A stretch of DNA of 64,000 nucleotides from Pontederia crassipes (Eukaryota; Streptophyta; Magnoliopsida; Commelinales; Pontederiaceae). Numbering within the stretch: the first letter of the stretch is position 1; each line of letters opens with the position of its first letter. Positions 21,080 to 32,979 of the stretch are shown one piece after another. The stretch is from NCBI GenBank assembly GCA_030549335.1, contig CM060198.1, forward strand, positions 50,648,495 through 50,712,494, given 5' to 3'. The notes beneath the pieces are model-generated. The model ran no database searches, was not told the DNA's origin, and saw nothing but the letters and a program-made list of their open reading frames with translations. Made by a program: the position numbers and the translations under genes.

Positions 21080-24000
21080 ATTATCGTTTGTTCTCAGGAA
21101 AATCAACGATCATACTAACTTTCATGTTGTTTCTGTGTTCTGACTGTCTAAGTGACTCGCTTTCATGATTTTCTTAAAATAGTAAACATTACTTGTTATA
21201 GTAGTTATAATTTTTCTCTAAAATTAGATTTCTTAGGGTACAAATCATAAAATTCCTTGAATTATCGCTCTCTGTAATTAGCACAATAAAATTAATAAAT
21301 ACTAACATAATCTACCCTAAGTTTTATTGTGATAAATTGAGTAAGGTTCGATTAACAATTTATAACTTCCCTTAATAATAACCTTTTCTAATGATTCCAA
21401 CTCTATATGAAACCTAACATCCACTTTTTTCTTACCCTAAATTATCAAATAATTCTGTGACATATTGGATTTAACACGTAATTTAAAAATCAAGTAATAA
21501 TTTCAGAGGACAGAAAGATAGCATCTTAAAGAAGAGAATCTAACTTTATCTACAGAAAACTGATTAATTGATTCAAAATCTCAATGAAAATAGACTATGA
21601 GAGAAACAATCAGAGTAAATTTCATAATTTTTTAAGAATCCAAACATATGGAAATGTATAGATAAAGTTTTGGGAGCAATTTGGACATGCCTAGGGTTAC
21701 CCTTGCTCATGAGCAACATGGATTTTACCCCAGATTAACTAAGATCCGAGAATGAATGAGACGAGAGAGGTTCAGAGGAAACATAACTAGGTAATTATAC
21801 GATTGAAATCAAAGAAGAATCAAATATGAAGTTACCACAAGGCAAAACCCTAATTCCTATCTCTTTTCTCCAATTTCTTCAACAAATAGTACATCCTCTT
21901 TTTTCCATTTGGATGTCGAATAGGGCAGGTAGAGGAGTGAGAAGGACTGTTAAAACCTCTGTATTTTAAAGGATAAGATTGGAGAAATTGACTTACGGGG
22001 CCAAGATGAAGGTAAGAAATTACCCTTGTAGTTGACAATATTTACATGTAAGTGCCATTATTTACCCAAGATAACCCAAAATAAAAGTAAATGGTTTTGT
22101 CTTTTCTTTTTATGTATTTATTTATTCATTTACTTAAGACATTACATGTAAATAAGAAACTATTCCATATTTGGATTCAAACAAAATATTTAAAAAATAA
22201 ATAACCAAGAAATCAAAAAAAAAAATTTGTCCAAAGAACAAAAATCATGATTTTACAGATTTTTCGATTTTGTGTCTACATTTTATCTAACTAAAATACA
22301 TCTTAAAAATTATTAAAAACCACTTTTAGGATTCTTTGATATATAGGAACAATTAATTTGACGGGGACAACAAATGTCACATTGAAGATGACATATCATT
22401 CTTCAAATAAATGTCAAAATATTTGATATTTTCACTTAAATATTGAATATGTGTGCAAGCTTACTATTCATTAGATGTACATTAGGATCACTACCATGTG
22501 GTCATTCTAAAAGATTTGACCAAAATTCTCTAACTCAATCATCAAGTTTAACATCACGTATATATATAAAACATATATGTTGAATATAACTTATGTAAGA
22601 GTTATAATTTTCTTGATAATTTCGTAACTTCAAGAATGTATGAATCATATGATAGTGATCATCCTCTACGGAGATATTTTTTGTCACGTGTCACTTTTGA
22701 CTTAATCATATTGCAAAGACTTCTAATTTTGTGTCATTATCTATGATCAAATTATACAACAAAATGAATTAATTCTCTGCCTGCCTTCTTGTCGCATATA
22801 TTTATAAATTATAATAATATTTTTAAAGTAATGACATCGAGATGGTTGTTATGCTCCCACTCATCCCCAACTATCCGAAAAATAATTATCATTCATTAAA
22901 AATAATATGTTACCCCAAGATACTATTCTAATCATTTTAAAAAAATGGACATTAAAAAATCATTTAAAAAAAATATATGATGTGATTAACATACTATTTT
23001 AAAAAATTACATAATAAATATGCATAGAATACTAATATGCATAAAATCATTTGCCATACAATTTTTTTAGAAAATTTATCCAAATAATTTTCTAATTTAC
23101 ATTAAATGATTATTTTCAAACAAATTTTCATTTCCATGATAATTCATCACATAATAATTTTTATGGAATGCTCATTTTTGTACTATTCTTCAAATCAAGT
23201 ATATTTCACTTAGACTTAAATAAATGTGACATGATAATTTTTATGAATATCAATATAAACATAATAACATGGAATGATATTCATGAATACTAAATACACA
23301 TATTTAAATCTTCTTTAGTTTTGTAAAAAAATGTTCATAATTTTCTAACACCTCAACGTGCATAAATGAAAAATATTCTAATTTATCATATTATGTTTAT
23401 CATGACAAATATATGTATGACTTCAAGTAGTTTGATTCAAATGCAAATGGACATGCCATATGCAACATTTGGCTTTGGGTGCATGAAATCATTTTACTAC
23501 GTTTGAAAGTGCATGGGAGGGAGGGATGTGGACAAGTGACAGATTCTTAAAATCATTTTTTGAACTATTTGAAAGGCTAAACATAGATCCTTTGTGTCAA
23601 AAAAACGTTTGCGCCAAGGTAAGCTCAGCTCTTTGTGTCACTCGCTATCAAAAAAGTGTCCTGCCGTGTTTAATAAGACCCAAAAGCGTAGGTGTTTGCC
23701 AAGGCAAGCTGTCTCACTTAGCCACATCATACTTTAATATGTTGTTTAAAAAAAAATTGCAAGTACCATAATCGGCCTTGTTTAATAAGACCCAGAAAAC
23801 TATCTCCCAGTCTTATATATACAATGCTCTACTGCAAGTGCTTATACCCTTGTTCTATTCTTTTTGTTTTTTTCTTTTGACATTTCTAGATGAACTACTT
23901 GACACTCATTTTAACTGAAAGTGATCATTTATTAGACAATTCAAATTGGAGTTTTCACGTAACAAACAACTTAATAATGTACCGCCCCCAAATTGCCTTT

Positions 24001-24211
24001 GCCACGTAGTAAGATCCGACTTAAGGGTCGCCACTAACAATGCTAGGCTCTGACCAAAATCTTGACTTTGACCGATTCTTTAATTAGGATATAATATAAG
24101 CGGAAGACTTAAAGAACTACTATTAACTATATCAATAATTGTGAAAGTCCAATAGAATATCTAATGTGAATTATAATGTCAATGGCATCAATTGTTAAGG
24201 CAGAAGTCTAA
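21080..24211. other. Non-coding part of block A
   Basis: A+T-rich DNA collinear with 40108-43170 and without a credible gene. The part 21090-21660 also resembles, inverted and more diverged, 47160-47480 inside the solo LTR, so it is probably old retrotransposon sequence. A short run rich in gtttgccaaggcaagctc near 23610-23720 contains two similar 90-bp pieces. Confidence 0.5.
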
Positions 24212-25153
24212 CGACCTCTGCCACGAGTAGCCATAATATGAAAATGTAAAAACATAATTGCATATAAATTTTAACATCAAACACACACACACACATACTT
24301 TTCCTTTTTACATCCTTTCCTTTTTTTTATTTCTTCTTCTGGTCGACCCTTATTTTTCAATCATGATGTTCTTGTTATATATGTATGTTTATACATCTTG
24401 TTATATTCTTCGAAGTCAGAAACAAATAATGACACATCTTATAGATCAAATAAGTTTTTAATAATTTTATTTTTAAGATTACAAATGCAAAAAAATGATA
24501 TTCTTTCTAATGATTTAAAATTTAAGATTATCGTTAACTCATTAATTTTAATATTAAGGTTTTGAGTTCAACTTTGAAAGGAGCTGTTATCAAAACATAT
24601 TCTCCTTGGGATGAAATAAATTAGCTAAAAAAATGTGCTAATATTTAAAGTAAAGAAAATGAAGATAATACTTTCCAACAGTTTAACCTAGCTTGTAAAA
24701 CAACAATAGTTTATAGATTGTGCAATGAGGGGGGATTTAGAATTTAGACATGGCAATTAGGGCGCGGTAGAGTTTTATGAAAACTTACATTTTTTTAATC
24801 TCTATTACTTTTAGGTTGAGTATTTTATGTTAGTGCCACATTAAACTTTTTAGATAAAGCAACTCATTATTTTAGAAAAAATATTGAAGATAAAGGAAAT
24901 TTATTTATTTTAAAAGAAAACCTCTTTTTTCTATAAACAAAAAAGAAGAACTTTTTCTTTGTACTTGAATTTGGCTTCTCTCTCTCTCACACACACACAA
25001 GCACATGTTGATGGTACATTTGGAAAAAAAATATGTTTAGAAGAATAGACACAATCATCCATTGTGAACAACGAAAAAGCTCATGAACATCAAACTAAAT
25101 GACAATAATCAATGCGGAGAGATTGGAACAAAACATCATGGCTTAATAGTAAA

Positions 25154-26301
25154 TTAATCATTACAAGGCAAAATCCACAATGGTGATGACCAGGGAGATA
25201 GAAGGTTGGCCCAAGGTACAATTGTGCTTCCAGCTTGAAGGGTCATGTCAAAGCGATGCAAGTATAGCGAGTTGTAACCTCCTTGGCTGATGTAGACACA
25301 ATCCCCTTTGACTATAGACTCACCTTTGACATCGATCAACATGGAAAATTTATCACACACAAAAATTGCTCGATCATGCCCTATACTTTCAATTTGAAAC
25401 CAATCCTTTTGGCATTCATTCCACCCGAGAACATTGACCATGAACATGGAATTGGATGTTGTCGACATATATGATATCATCACCAACATTATTTCGTCAT
25501 CATGATCATGAGGTTGAACCAACATTCTTTTATTTCGAAGTTGTAGACATGGGATGGTTGGCTCCATGCCCTGTGGTATAACTCTTACCGACTTGTGCTC
25601 AAGTTGGAGGACAACAAGTTTAAGCCAAGATAGTCCATATATGGTACCATGATGGGAGATGAAACCAAAGAGGCCACCTCCACCTTCGTCAAAGTCGTTT
25701 GTATATGAAAATTGGGTCCATTTTTTATCTCTACTCGGATGACAGAATGCTATATTTGTCCTGTAATGTTCTGCAAAGATGATGATGCAATTTGAGTTGT
25801 TGATAGGAGCTACAGACATGATCCCTACCATACCTCCGGACTCTGTACCTTGGCCGAAGCCTTCTAGGAATTTAGGTAGGCTTATTTTTTGGCAAGACAC
25901 TGGGTTGAAGAGGAAACAATCTCTTGAATATTCCTCATGAACATCATCCATCATGAACAACCATCCGTATGAGCTCAAGATACAACATTTGTTACGCATC
26001 TCCGGTATGTTACATACATGCACAACTTCTTGTTCCATGTCATACAAGATGGTGGCTCTGCCATGCTTTCCATGAGAGAAGCAAACAAGCCAAGGAGCCC
26101 CTTTTGGAAGTGGTGGCACTTCAGATTCAACTTTGACATCCTGAAAAAAGGTTAGCAAGAAATTTAGCTAATTGGTTGCATAGATATATATAAGGTAAAA
26201 AAATAAAAGTATACATTTGGTGCTCCAACAAATTTTGCTAGGTTAATGATTTTCTTGCCAGAATTGTTCTTCTTCTTTGTAAGGTTATAGGGTTCTGCCA
26301 T
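25154..26301 (-). CDS. DUF295 (KIB1-4 beta-propeller) protein, two exons
   Basis: Exon 1 is 26301-26215 (29 codons, MAEPYNLTKKKNNSGK... ending GAPN), donor gtatac; exon 2 is 26140-25154, after the acceptor cttttttcag. The phase is clean and gives 357 residues. The coding sense carries plant DUF295 hallmarks: WLVCFSHGKHGRATI, an ILSSYGWLFMMDD segment, a LFNPVSCQKISLPKF blade, and the C-terminal GDCVYISQGG and PWSSPLWILP signature. In plants such proteins usually have an N-terminal F-box and are thought to be substrate receptors of SCF ubiquitin ligases; here the first exon is a short Lys-rich leader with no F-box, so any such role is doubtful. An ATG inside intron sequence (26158) would give a slightly shorter product without the first exon, but the splice sites are strong and conserved in all three copies. 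Nearly identical to the gene at 57957-59110. Confidence 0.85.
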
Positions 26302-26611
26302 GGTCGATCAGTTATGCAACATGGACTGCATAGAGGAGATGGAGAAAAATGAGTTAGAGAAATTTGATAGGAAAAAAATTATCTTAGAGGAGAGGTCTTG
26401 TACTAGGGATATGAAAAATAGGCAAATGATGAATTAATTAAGGAAACGAATAAAAAAAAAGATTCTGAATTTTGTGCAAACTCCTACTAGCTAGAATATA
26501 AAAGAATTAAGTTTACTCCTATTAGACTTAAGTAAATATGCACAATTATCAAACTATACTTCTAACAAACCCCAACTAAAAGAAAGTAATTAATTATACC
26601 CACCTTACACG

Positions 26612-26619
<8 letters not shown>

Positions 26620-26641
<22 letters not shown>
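26620..26641. repeat. (TA)n microsatellite upstream of DUF295 gene 1
   Basis: Pure TA run; a longer run sits at the same place in X3 (59428-59454), and X2 has an interrupted one. Confidence 0.9.
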
Positions 26642-26642
<1 letters not shown>

Positions 26643-26680
26643 AAGAAGTAATTAGGTTTTATTCTTAATAGAACTAGGGT

Positions 26681-27215
26681 GAAAGTAATTCGGGTCGGAT
26701 CGATTTTTCGGTCCAATAAAATCATCTATTATTTTTCGGGTCGATTTTTTAAACGACAAAAACCATTCTAAAACTATTTAGAAAAAAAAAGAAAAACCAC
26801 CTTCTAACGGGCCGATTTTTTCGGATCTCTATTTTAATAAATAATATTTTTAAAAATATATAATAAATTAAAATTAAAATTAAAATTTACTTATTTAATT
26901 TTATAACTAAATATAGGATATAGTGTTAGAACTATTAAATTAGAGTTTAATAATGTGATAGGAATATATTAAGCTATATAAAAAATTATTGCACCAGTAA
27001 TAAAATAATTGATTATATTTAAATTAATTATATAAATAAAAATTAATAATTAAAAATGGCTCCACGGTTCCTACGATTTTTTCGGATGGAGCCATAGTTA
27101 AGTGCGTCGGTTTTGCTCTATTTGAAAATCATGCATCCTAAATCATATGTGATCCTCTAATTTTTAAATTTTTTTGTATCGGTTAAATTTTTTTAGTTTG
27201 GTCGGATTTTTGTTA
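26681..27215. repeat. Possible hAT-like MITE shared by X1 and X3
   Basis: Opens tagggtgaaagtaattcggg and closes ...tcggatttttgttacacccct; the ends are roughly inverted (TAGGGGTGTAAC-like). GC-richer words cgggtcgatttttt near both ends, A+T-rich centre. Present at 59487-60005 as well, so older than the duplication. Target duplication unclear. Confidence 0.4.
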
Positions 27216-27298
27216 CACCCCTAAATGGAATTATGTAAAAAAAGTCAAAACATGAATTATTAATTAAAAGAAATTTAGTTTAAGTTTTATGTCGTGAC

Positions 27299-28049
27299 CA
27301 TGGTTTTCAAACTCTCGAGTTAACTCGTAAACTCTTACGATCTAAGACTCTAGAGCACAAAACCGAGTGAACTCGGCTCAAACTCGTATTTCATAGTAAA
27401 CTCGGATAGACTCGGAGTAAACTCGGTAGAATCGGGTGGAATCGGGTAGACTCGTAAGAGTTCACACGTAGACTCGACAATTTTGTCAATTAATTATTTG
27501 ATTAGATTTTGAGAATATAATTGGAACAAGAATGAACTGTGCTTTACTTTATACATGTTTATGATAATACTATATTATATAAATATATTATAATATATTA
27601 ACCTTGTATTGTTTATACATTATATTATAACTTTATTTTAAATATATGATGCATGAAATGATCTTATTGATAATAAATAATAATATAAGATTTTTAAATT
27701 ATTTATATTTTTGTTAATTTATTTAAATATTAAACTTAAGCCAAGACAATAAAGTCATCATAATTTAATATCAATCAACTCTGGATGATTTGGTTTTAAA
27801 TTACATTGGGATCGATTTTAGGATTTGATTCAAATTTTGAAGATCAGTTAAACCTAATCGGGTCTAGTTGATGTTGTGAGGTCCCATACCCAATTTTGCT
27901 CACTCATACTAAAAATTCTTATGTTATAAAATATTTTTTATATTTTATAAAGATATATGTAGAATCTACGAGTTTACGTTTCGAGTTTACGACTCGAGTT
28001 TACTAGGTACAAAACAAGTTTACATAAGCTCTCGAGTTTGAAAACCTTG
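27299..28049. mobile_element. Non-autonomous hAT element, 751 bp, with target duplication
   Basis: Inverted ends catggttttcaaactc and gagtttgaaaaccttg, flanked by perfect 8-bp gtcgtgac (27291-27298 and 28050-28057). X3 has gtcgtgac once (60076 region) with no element: an empty site. Subterminal regions repeat actcgta / gagttta words many times (27320-27480 and 27965-28045), and the centre is A+T-rich. No open frame for a transposase. Confidence 0.9.
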
Positions 28050-28089
28050 GTCGTGACGATTGAGGCAGGAACGTTTTGGGACTGGAGGA

Positions 28090-28980
28090 GCGGTTTGGCG
28101 ATGCAGCAGCAAAACCTCCAGGAAGAAGCGTCGAGTTGGCGGTCACCTGGGCGGCTACGGTTTCCATAAGCGGGATTTTGACGACTGTGCATGGGATCAG
28201 TGGTGGAAGGGCTCTCTTTCTATGTATGTGGACGTTAATGAATATACGGAGCGGCCTTTGCTCCGTATAGGTGTCGCGCACGAGATGATCCGTCCATCAA
28301 CAGATGGACGGTCGCACGTGATCTACTCTTCACACGCCCGTGATCTTAGGTTTACACACAGAGAGAGAACGAGAGGAAAGGATGGAGGAAGAGGCGCGTT
28401 GCGTGAGAGGGAGGGAGACGCGCACTGCGTTTTCGTTTTGCACGCACGAAGAGAGAGAGAGGGAGGGAGACGTGCACTGCGTTTTACACAGAGAGGAGGG
28501 AGGGAGATGTGCACATCCTACATGCGTTTTACAGAGAGAGAGAAGGGGGAGAGAGAGCTAGGGGGAGAGGGATCTTGCGTTTCACAAGGAGAGAGGGAGG
28601 GAGAGGGAGGGCGGGCGGGAGATAGAGAAAGAGAGGGAGAGAGGGGGATGTGCTAAGGGAGGGAGGGAGAAAGACGGGCGGATTGAAAAAAAAATATAAA
28701 AGGAGACACTGGAAGGAGTGAGACAGAGGGAGGGAGGGAAACATTTTAGACATTGTCAAACGTGCAGAGAGAGGGAGGAAGGGAGGGAGAGAGAGAGCAC
28801 GGGGAGAGAAAAAGAGGGAGGGGGAACCGGGGAAGGGAGAGCACACGGAGAGAGAAAGAGGGAGGGAGGGACGGAGAGACAGAGAAACATAGAGGGGGGA
28901 ACACGAAGAAGAAAGAAAAATTGGTTGTCGAACGCGCACAGAACTCGTCATAAAAATAAGAACAATAGTTTGCACGCCAG
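28090..28980. repeat. X1-specific block with 600 bp of GA-rich low-complexity DNA
   Basis: 28090-28330 is GC-richer, with a hairpin at 28287-28313 (gatccgtccatc / gatggacggtc). From 28360 to 28910 the plus strand is almost entirely G and A in gagagggaggga-type repeats, broken by three imperfect copies of a gacg(c/t)gcactgcgtttt...cac module (28417-28530). Absent from X3. Open frames here come from the simple repeat and are not believed. Confidence 0.65.
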
Positions 28981-29323
28981 TTTATGAAGTTAATTCTAAC
29001 TAATTATATATATTATAATAAGTAGATGCATATATCATACCTGAAAGTTTCTTGGTCTTCCTAAATAAGAACGTGTACGAAGGTCGAGGAGGAAGAGAAA
29101 GTACTGCATATTTGAAGCTAGAAGACCCTATATTTGTGGTGGAGATAGATGTATTAGGAACATAAAAATGCTCATCAAACTATAAAACGGATTCAGAATT
29201 TTATCTTCCCAACTTTGACTAGGATAAAAGTGCTACTCCTATTAGAATCGAGTAAAAGAAGCAGCCAAAAGAAATTATTAAATAATGCCAGATAATTCCC
29301 GCAAAAGATTGTATGTATAAGTT

Positions 29324-29371
29324 CTACTACTACTACTACTACTAATAATAATAATAATAATAATAATAATT
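29324..29371. repeat. (TAC)n(TAA)n microsatellite at the end of X1
   Basis: Eight or so tac/cta units followed by about ten taa units; the matching (TAA)n in X3 (60590-60640) is longer and continues into (TA)n. Confidence 0.9.
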
Positions 29372-29587
29372 AGTAGTAGCAGTAGTATTGTTATTATAAT
29401 AATGATATGTTTACTATCCGCTTATGATTCATCCTATTTTTATTATATTTTTAAAATTATTTTTCATCGGACGATTAAGATGGAGAACATCTATATAACA
29501 TTTCAAATATCCATTCTCAGCAGAGTTACACGTTCAAGAAAATCTATCACGAGAGAGAGAAAGAGAGAGAGCCGTGGCCGAACGCAA

Positions 29588-29816
29588 ATGCCTTCCTCAC
29601 AACATTCCAAGGAGAGAGAAAGGTAAGTATGTCGTACATATTTTAGATTTTCAGGTCAGCCACATTGAATATTTTTTGGGTTTCATGGGTTTCAGGTCAA
29701 ACGAAGGTTTTAAATGCTATGAATGCGCCCGTGGGCTTGATTTTGGTAATATCGTTAATAAAACTGGACATATGTTGTGCTTAAGATGTCAACGTCAAAA
29801 ACAGAAAAAAAGATGA
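29588..29816 (+). CDS. Possible small two-exon gene with two CxxC motifs
   Basis: Exon 1 is 29588-29622 (MPSSQHSKERE plus two bases) ending in the donor ag, gtaagt; exon 2 is 29696-29816 after the acceptor gggtttcag. The phases join exactly to give 51 residues containing KCYECARG and, 20 residues on, LCLRCQRQKQKKR, i.e. two CxxC pairs that could bind one zinc, and a basic C-terminal tail. The upstream sequence (29545-29587) is a GA-rich leader. A second acceptor (29654) and an unspliced reading through the intron also exist. I do not recognise a family. It lies in unique DNA between the two duplicated copies; it may equally be an exon remnant of a lost gene. Confidence 0.35.
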
Positions 29817-29919
29817 AGGAAAAAAGAAAAGGTAAAGAAAAAGGTCGTTCTTTTGTTGAATCTTTGCATAATTATGCCCTATTAACTTTTCTTTTGTTCA
29901 ATATTTGAATCTTTACATC

Positions 29920-30425
29920 TGCTCTTCTATGGAAGAATCAACATGGCAAGATGAACGGATTAGTCCAAGGCATCGATGTAATACAATGTTATTCCACGGC
30001 CTCCTGGAGGTTAATATTCCCTTTCTTGAAGAAGTGACCATGTGTCTTTTTTATTTTGAAGGCAGACTGTTGTCTTGTTTTTTTGAAGGCAGAGACTGTT
30101 TTTTTTTTTTTTGAAGGCAGAGATTGTTGTTAACTCTACCTATATTTTATAGTCGATCCCAAACTCGGATAAAGGAGGAGGGTTGTGTTAGGCCCCGACA
30201 GCCAGCATAAAATCCTGTCGAATCTTATGAACATGGATCAACGAATTGGCGTCGTATGATCCATGTAGCCGACCCCACCTAGTGGGATAAGGCTTTGTTG
30301 TTGTTGTTGTTGTTGTTGCAGAGACTGTTGTTGAATCTTGCCCTTCCATGTGTACAAAGCACTTTCCTTCCTTATAAAAGATTAGGCAGGACTGAGAGTT
30401 ACCGACTTCGATGCAGCTGGAAGAG
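29920..30425 (-). pseudogene. Broken duplicate of NAA38
   Basis: Matches the NAA38 exon at both ends: atctgctcttctat...aacatggcaagatgaacgg (29922-29957) and gttgaatcttgcccttcc...gtgtacaaagc (30330-30360), plus the acceptor region to 30425. Between them the Sm core is largely missing: a deletion after gaacgg, a short surviving piece near 29990-30040, three purine/T-rich repeats of gaaggcaga...gtt (30057-30131) and an RTE fragment. The initiator ATG is retained, but the Sm1 and Sm2 segments are not, so no working protein can be made. Confidence 0.85.
30132..30317 (+). mobile_element. RTE-type LINE 3' end, inserted in the NAA38 pseudogene
   Basis: Contains the 3' terminal wording of plant RTE elements (gatccatgtagccgacccca, gggataaggctttg) and ends in (ttg)8. 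It is flanked by gcagagattgttgtt (30117-30131) and gcagagactgttgtt (30318-30332), a 15-bp target duplication with one mismatch. 5'-truncated, no coding sequence. Confidence 0.75.
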
Positions 30426-32475
30426 AAGATGATATTGTAAGTATTAACTAATTTAACAGAAAAGATTGTATAATTAGCATTAACTTCTTAAAACGAAGAA
30501 CAACTATCATTCTTTCAGTCAAGAGATAAATTGATAAGAGAGCAATCTTACAACATTATGAAGAAGACTATAAGTAAACCTATCGAAATTTGCCATTTTC
30601 CAGTTGCTTCAAGCACTTAGAGTTTAACAAGATTTTTTTTAAAGGGTGACAATACGGAGTTCATCAAGAATACAAAAGTAACTCACCCAACATACAAACA
30701 CAAAAGAAAGACAACTAAATCGGCTCGAAAACTAAACTTACAATCCAGTTAAATGGGTTCAATTAAGGTGGATGACATGATAAAGTTATGAGCCTGAGTG
30801 GAAAACAATAGATTTACCTTCCATTGAACAACAAAGGTAATAGATGAATGATGTCCAAAAGGCTCAGAGTAGAGTGTTTGTGATAAGAAAAGAGACCAAG
30901 AAAGATGTAGTGCAATACATGAGTAGTGCATATCTGAGATATCAGATTTGACAGAATATACATACTTTGTCAAATTGGACAACACAGATAAGTGTTACTC
31001 GAACTGCATGTGATTTTAACATTAAACGATAACAATTGGAAAAGGGAATGTGCAGTGCAAAAATAAATAGAGAAGGAAGAAAGAAAATGATTTGAACAAT
31101 TATCGCAGTAAACCAAGAACTTTCATTTATATGCAAACTGATGGATTTAAAGTATTATTGGCAAAGACTCCTCGAATACATATGTTTACATTTAAAACAC
31201 AAGTTTTTTGGCAATACTTTAGCCCTCTTCCTGGTACAATAATGTATAATGCATCAGTTTATTAACCATTGCATAAATTCATATATGACATAATTGAATT
31301 GATCCATCTAAGGAAAAACTATCTAGATTAAGCGGAAATACAATATGCCCCATGCTTCTGCTGAGCCACTGAAGGTTAAAATTTGCTCATTAGTAAAAGC
31401 TTTATAGTGAATATTACCAAGAGAATTGTGAAATTACTTTGCTCATAAAGAAAAAAAAATTGAATGAATATGTTCATTTAGCATCTTTCAAAATTATATT
31501 TCATGGCAAAACATGAACGACCACACAGAATAACAGATTCATGAGAATAGCTATCACAGCATATTCAGACTGTATAGGGCAAAACTCTAAGCTCCAATTC
31601 AAGTGAGACATATACAAATCTTGGAGGTATTGAAATGAATTTTATTCATCATATATCACATTCCCAACTAATTCAAAAGCATGTGACGAACCAAGTTTTA
31701 TGTGCCATTTCACAATCTTTTCTCTTTTTTTGTAAAACCTTTCAAGTTATTGTTGAGTCCCAAGCCCAGGACAAGATGAAAACGCAATTCTAAACATGTC
31801 ATATGGGATGACAATTTCATTACTCTCTGGAACTTCTTGAGTCTTGACATTATAAACTATTAGCTACTACAATCAACACACAATTGATTTTAGCAGCTAA
31901 CTCTAGTGAGATTTAACTAAAGATCGTCCTTTTTCCTAAAAATTGTGTGTTCCAACTTCCAACTTCAATGCCATAATTATCTGCCCTAGTTCCAACGTCA
32001 ATGTCATATTTTTAAGCAAGAGAAGAAATATAGATTTCCATCTTAGAAGTCGCATCGCAGGGAAATTTGAAAATATTATATTGTATATCAGGTGCATACC
32101 TTAGCACCAGTGCAGAGATCTGAAACCACCCCAATTCAAGCACGCAAAATCGCCATAAGAATTTCAATGGTAAAAAAAGAAACACGCAATCAAGCACAGG
32201 ACTGAACGATCAATGGTTACGCATCGACATGTAGTTCTGGCAAAAGAAAATCATGATTTTTCATCCGCCATCGATGATTACGCATTCAATTAAGGAGAAG
32301 ACATTGCCGAGCGACAGTAACAGGAAGCAACAGCTTACCTAGTTCTGTTCCCTCCTCTCCGTTGGCGTGGAGCAGGAACTCCTCCGAGTAGTAGAGACGC
32401 CGGCGATCCCTTTCCTTCTTTCCCAGCGCACGCCGATCCTTCCGCCGCCCCCGGCGATTTTAGAAGAAAGAGCGT
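30426..32475 (-). other. Duplicate of the NAA38 5' intron and first exon
   Basis: Collinear with 1669-3835, with the first-exon island at 32338-32475 and its donor (taggtaagctg on the minus strand) still present. Part of the intron found at about 2700-2790 in A is missing here (near 31440). No coding role remains. Confidence 0.7.
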
Positions 32476-32979
32476 TTTTCCACAGTGGACTTTAGATTTT
32501 GGGAACCTTCAATATCGATCCGGGCCCGGGTCCGGCTGGGAACAGGATGTAAGGTGGTGGGATTTGGTACGATAGCAAGAGTTAAAATAAGGAGGTTATT
32601 TTTATTTTTGCATTCAAATATTCTAAGAATATTGTATTTTGATTATTTTTTTAATATTTTGAAATCATCTCGAAAAATATAAAAATCATGATATTTTTTT
32701 CTTAAAATAAAAGCATAATATTCTTACTAATGACAAGAACAAATATTTTGTTCTTTTGTCGTTAGTGTATCCGAACACTATTTATTTATTTTTCATTAGA
32801 ATATTTTCACTTTTGTTCTTATGATAGGAAAAGAGAGAATTTAGGACTTAGAATTCCATTAATAAAATATACGTAGAATTTACGAGTTTGAATTTCATTA
32901 GTAAAATATATGTGTTTCTTTATTTTCACTTTTTTTATTTTTTTTAAATCGGGTTAATGGATCTCCATAAAAAGAAAAA

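Larger units (their letters stand above)
1290..24211. repeat. Segmental duplication, block A
   Basis: Collinear with block B (29920-43170) through matching stretches: 1290-3835 with 29920-32475; 4590-4965 with 32570-32965; 4983-9440 with 34441-38860; and 21080-24211 with 40108-43170. The non-matching parts are insertions in one copy or the other. The match ends at agtctaa (24211), directly followed by block X1. Confidence 0.85.
24211..29371. repeat. Segmental duplication, block X1
   Basis: Collinear with X3 (57017-60640) and in part X2 (51600-53557). Starts at cgacctctgccac directly after block A and ends at a microsatellite. Contains the DUF295 gene. Compared with X3 it has an extra hAT element (27299-28049) and an extra GA-rich block (about 28090-28975). 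Confidence 0.85.

Noticed and set aside
28060-28987. Open frames over the GA-rich block on both strands.
   Set aside because: Low-complexity Arg/Glu/Gly or Ser/Leu/Pro products of a simple repeat.
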